A stretch of 13,714 nt of DNA from Planctomycetes bacterium RIFCSPHIGHO2_12_FULL_52_36 (GTDB lineage: Bacteria; Planctomycetota; Brocadiia; Brocadiales; Bathyanammoxibiaceae), in the NCBI GenBank assembly GCA_001828545.1, contig MHYW01000132.1, positions 1 to 13,714 on the forward strand, written 5' to 3'. The first letter of the stretch is position 1, and every line of letters starts with the position of its first letter. This document shows positions 12,179-13,714 of this stretch, piece by piece. A program made the position numbers and the translations under genes. The notes beneath the pieces were generated by a model. It was not told the DNA's origin. It saw only the letters and a program-made list of their open reading frames with translations, and searched no databases.

Positions 12179-12660
12179 CCGTCTACTCCCTTAGGTCGTT
12201 TTAATTCCATCTGTAAAATACCGTCTTTATAAGAAGAGGAGAGGTCGGAGGTATCTACCTCAAACGGTAATAGCACCTCTTTATAATATCTAACGTGTCC
12301 GCCCCTGGTCATGGCATCCGCCTCCAGGCGGAGGACGTCGCCGTTAATCTCTATCTTTATGGCCTTCTCGTGGGTGCCAGGAATCTGGGCCACGAGGATT
12401 AGGGAGTCTACCTCGTGAAAGACGTCCAGGTCCGGGTGCTCCACTTTTAATACGTCCAGGTTGCGCTGATAGCGGGCAAAGTTAGGCTCCGGGGTGAAGA
12501 GCCAGGCCCTGCTCAATTCCCTCTGGATTTCCCTTCGGGGGGTCTGCCTGGGGTGGGGTGGTTTACTTATAGTCCCGATGTTCATCCCCAGTCGCAGGGC
12601 GGGTCTATGTGCTGTAAGGTGGGTCTTTATGTCGCGCAGTCCTTTAGGTGGTCTGGGCAT
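12175..12660 (-). CDS. Hsp20/alpha-crystallin small heat-shock protein (second in cluster)
   Basis: The 161-residue protein has an alpha-crystallin domain at about 78-155. Visible parts are LDVFHEVDSLILVAQIPG (78-95), KIEINGDVLRLEA (102-114), YYKEVLLPFEVD (125-136) and YKDGILQMELKRPKG (144-158). Like GvpH it lacks a C-terminal I-x-I motif. The N-terminal 75 residues are basic and Pro/Arg-rich and differ from those of the GvpH-type protein, so this is a distinct paralogue. The start is uncertain. The ATG at 12660 has GAGGAG only two bases upstream. A sigma-54 promoter match ending about 15 bases upstream would place the transcript start almost at this codon. The ATG at residue 26 (12585) is an alternative. 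It is the first gene of a coupled set with the receiver (ATGA overlap). It is probably a holdase for gas vesicle or stress proteins. Confidence 0.9.
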   Translation of the reverse strand: MPRPPKGLRDIKTHLTAHRPALRLGMNIGTISKPPHPRQTPRREIQRELSRAWLFTPEPNFARYQRNLDVLKVEHPDLDVFHEVDSLILVAQIPGTHEKAIKIEINGDVLRLEADAMTRGGHVRYYKEVLLPFEVDTSDLSSSYKDGILQMELKRPKGVDG

Positions 12661-12674
12661 CGCTCCTCAACCCT

Positions 12675-12690
12675 CGCAATTCTTTTGCCA
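12675..12690 (-). promoter_or_regulatory. Sigma-54 (-24/-12) promoter-like site upstream of the Hsp20 operon
   Basis: The minus strand reads TGGCAAAAGAATTGCG. It has TGGCA at -24 and TTGC at -12 with the GG-to-GC distance required by sigma-54. The predicted transcript start is near 12664, only a few bases before the annotated ATG at 12660. Either translation starts from the Met at 12585 or the message is nearly leaderless, and this lowers confidence. Confidence 0.55.
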
Positions 12691-12735
12691 TACAGGGATG
12701 GGTCATTTCCTGCTATAGGGTCAACATAGTGTCCC

Positions 12736-12778
12736 CTATTGAACAATTTCTATTGAAAAGATTCAATAGTATATTGAA
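12736..12778. promoter_or_regulatory. TATTGAA motif cluster, candidate activator sites
   Basis: TATTGAA occurs in direct orientation at 12737-12743, 12751-12757 and 12772-12778, and inverted (TTCAATA) at 12762-12768. The arms CTATTGAA (12750-12757) and TTCAATAG (12762-12769) form a perfect 8-base inverted repeat with a 4-base spacer. The cluster is centred roughly 95 bases upstream of the predicted sigma-54 transcript start, a typical place for enhancer-binding protein sites. Confidence 0.5.
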
Positions 12779-12793
12779 TTTTTTCTATAGATA

Positions 12794-12939
12794 GAGACCA
12801 CTAGACAACACTATTTGTCATTCAGAGCGAAGCGAAGAATCTAGTCTTTTAGGAGATTCTTCGGTCGCTTCGCTCCCTCAGACGCCGTCCTGAGCGAAGC
12901 CGAAGGAATGACAAGTGTGTGAGATTTTTCGGAGGTCTC
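12794..12939. repeat. MITE-like element, copy 3
   Basis: The outer ends GAGACC (12794-12799) and GGTCTC (12934-12939) are inverted. Inner TTGTCATTC (12815-12823) and GAATGACAA (12906-12914) are also inverted. Between them are paired GAGCGAAGCGAAGAATCT and GATTCTTCGGTCGCTTCGCTC segments (split here by a few mismatches). It is the fullest of the three copies and encodes no protein. Confidence 0.65.
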
Positions 12940-12960
12940 AGCCCTCTTGAACAATAGCCT

Positions 12961-12989
12961 GTAAGGGCGACCCAGCGGGTCGCCCCTAC
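12961..12989. repeat. GTAGGGGC-type palindrome supplying a kinase stop codon
   Basis: GTAAGGGCGACCC, AGC, then GGGTCGCCCCTAC. On the minus strand the partial kinase gene ends GAG AAG TAG, the TAG being part of the repeat end, as in gvpH. Confidence 0.88.
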
Positions 12990-13714
12990 TTCTCTTTGCA
13001 TGTAGAGGGTAATCTGACCATGACGTTTGTACCCACACCCTCCTGGCTATCTATCTTTATTTCCCCTCCGTGCCTCGTAACTATCCCATAGGCCACACTC
13101 ATCCCTAGACCACTACCCTCTACGCCCTTGGTGGTGAAAAAGGGGTCAAAGACCCTCTTCCGCACCTTGTCAGACATACCTACCCCGGTGTCCTTGACGG
13201 AGACGGCAAGCCTGTCGCCTTCCCTGTAAATTTCAACGGTAAGGTCTCCACCTGCTGGCATGGCATCCAGGGCGTTGTTTACTATGTTAACGAATACCTC
13301 CTTGAGTTCCGAAGGGTTGCCAAGCACCCAGCCTCCCCTGATGCCCCTTGTGAGTTTTATGTGGTAGGTAACCCCTTTATCCCGGGCGAGGGCCTCCCAT
13401 CTGGGTTTGGTGTAGTTCATTACATCCATTATGATACGATTGATCTCTAAGGGCACAAGCTTCGCAGTGTCAACCCTGATATTGGCAAACTCCCTTATGC
13501 GCCTGGCAGTCTCTGCCCCATCCATTGCGGCCTTCCTTATGATATCCAGGCCTTTTTTAATCCCTTTATTATGGGGGACCTCCTCCTCCATGCGGTGCAC
13601 TACGCCCAGGATAACGGTGAGAAAATTATTTAAGTCGTGGGCTATGCCTGAGGCTAACTGTCCCACTGCTACGAGTTTCTCCGTCCGGCCAAGCCCCTCA
13701 TAGAGCTTCTTCTT
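12986..13714 (-). CDS. Partial sensor histidine kinase (C-terminal HisKA-HATPase region)
   Basis: The frame is open to the right edge of the window, giving 242 visible residues. The GTG at 13666 is unlikely to be the start, because KLYEGLGRTEKLVAVGQLA just before the H-box is normal kinase sequence. The phosphorylated His is in SGIAHDLNNFLTVI (visible residue 26). Further on come the N-box NIVNNALDAMPAGG, the G1 box DTGVGMS, the F box FDPFFTTKGVEG and the G2 part GSGLGMSVAYGI. The H-box type HDLNN and the ATPase region resemble NtrB-like hybrid or PAS kinases. The sensory part lies outside the window. The protein ends in RLPSTCKEK at a stop codon within a palindromic repeat. It is separated from the Hsp20 operon by a 325-base promoter-bearing spacer, and its likely partners are the receivers further downstream. 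Confidence 0.93.
   Translation of the reverse strand, partial: KKKLYEGLGRTEKLVAVGQLASGIAHDLNNFLTVILGVVHRMEEEVPHNKGIKKGLDIIRKAAMDGAETARRIREFANIRVDTAKLVPLEINRIIMDVMNYTKPRWEALARDKGVTYHIKLTRGIRGGWVLGNPSELKEVFVNIVNNALDAMPAGGDLTVEIYREGDRLAVSVKDTGVGMSDKVRKRVFDPFFTTKGVEGSGLGMSVAYGIVTRHGGEIKIDSQEGVGTNVMVRLPSTCKEK

Larger units (their letters stand above)
12661..12985. other. 325-base spacer upstream of the Hsp20 operon
   Basis: No gene is visible. Reading away from the Hsp20 start, the spacer holds a sigma-54 promoter match (12675-12690), an AT-rich block with repeated TATTGAA motifs (12736-12778), a MITE-like element (12794-12939) and part of a GTAGGGGC palindrome (12961-12989) that reaches the stop codon of the partial kinase gene. 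The AT-rich block is the most AT-rich stretch I noticed in the window. Confidence 0.7.

Overview
This window is most of a bacterial gas vesicle (gvp) gene cluster. Every recognisable gene lies on the minus strand, so transcription runs from the high coordinates to the low ones. The anchors are a near-canonical GvpA shell protein (2008-2226), the GvpN AAA+ ATPase (340-1239), two GvpF/GvpL family proteins (6028-6840 and 5215-5955) and a GvpH-type small heat-shock protein (9042-9572). The host looks like an uncultured free-living bacterium. Shine-Dalgarno sites, two-component kinases, an NtrC-type sigma-54 activator and short palindromic repeats argue for Bacteria. Repeats of the GTAGGGGC...GCCCCTAC and GTCATTCTGAGCGAAG types are, from memory, common in metagenome-derived Planctomycetota, Nitrospirota, Omnitrophota and similar genomes. 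The phylum cannot be fixed from this window.

Layout in transcription order: (i) a partial sensor kinase (12986-13714); (ii) a repeat-filled spacer with a sigma-54 promoter-like site; (iii) an overlapping set of Hsp20 protein, single-domain response regulator and an unrecognised 195-residue protein (12660 to 11136); (iv) an NtrC-type sigma-54 activator, gvpH, a CDC48/VCP-type double AAA+ ATPase and two gvpF/L genes (11002 to 5215); (v) a small unknown protein, a PAS sensor kinase and another single-domain receiver (5068 to 2620); (vi) a second sigma-54 promoter-like site followed by gvpA, a small repeat protein in the gvpC position, gvpN and a coiled-coil ORF running off the left edge. GvpG, GvpJ, GvpK and GvpS were not found and may lie beyond the left edge.

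Likely integration (inference): kinases sense a signal and phosphorylate receivers. The NtrC-type protein activates sigma-54 promoters in front of gvpA and of the Hsp20 operon. GvpF/L, GvpH, the second Hsp20 and the CDC48-like ATPase handle aggregation-prone GvpA during assembly, while GvpN and the GvpC-like repeat protein shape or stiffen the shell.

The most notable observations are the probable GvpC analogue made of two exact-length 26-residue repeats, the sigma-54 promoter logic, and palindromic repeats that have entered genes in frame or supply stop codons. One repeat lies in the N-terminus of a GvpF/L protein, one in the N-terminus of a response regulator and one in the C-terminus of the CDC48-like ATPase. 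A local duplication between the two gvpF/L genes created a tiny overlapping ORF.
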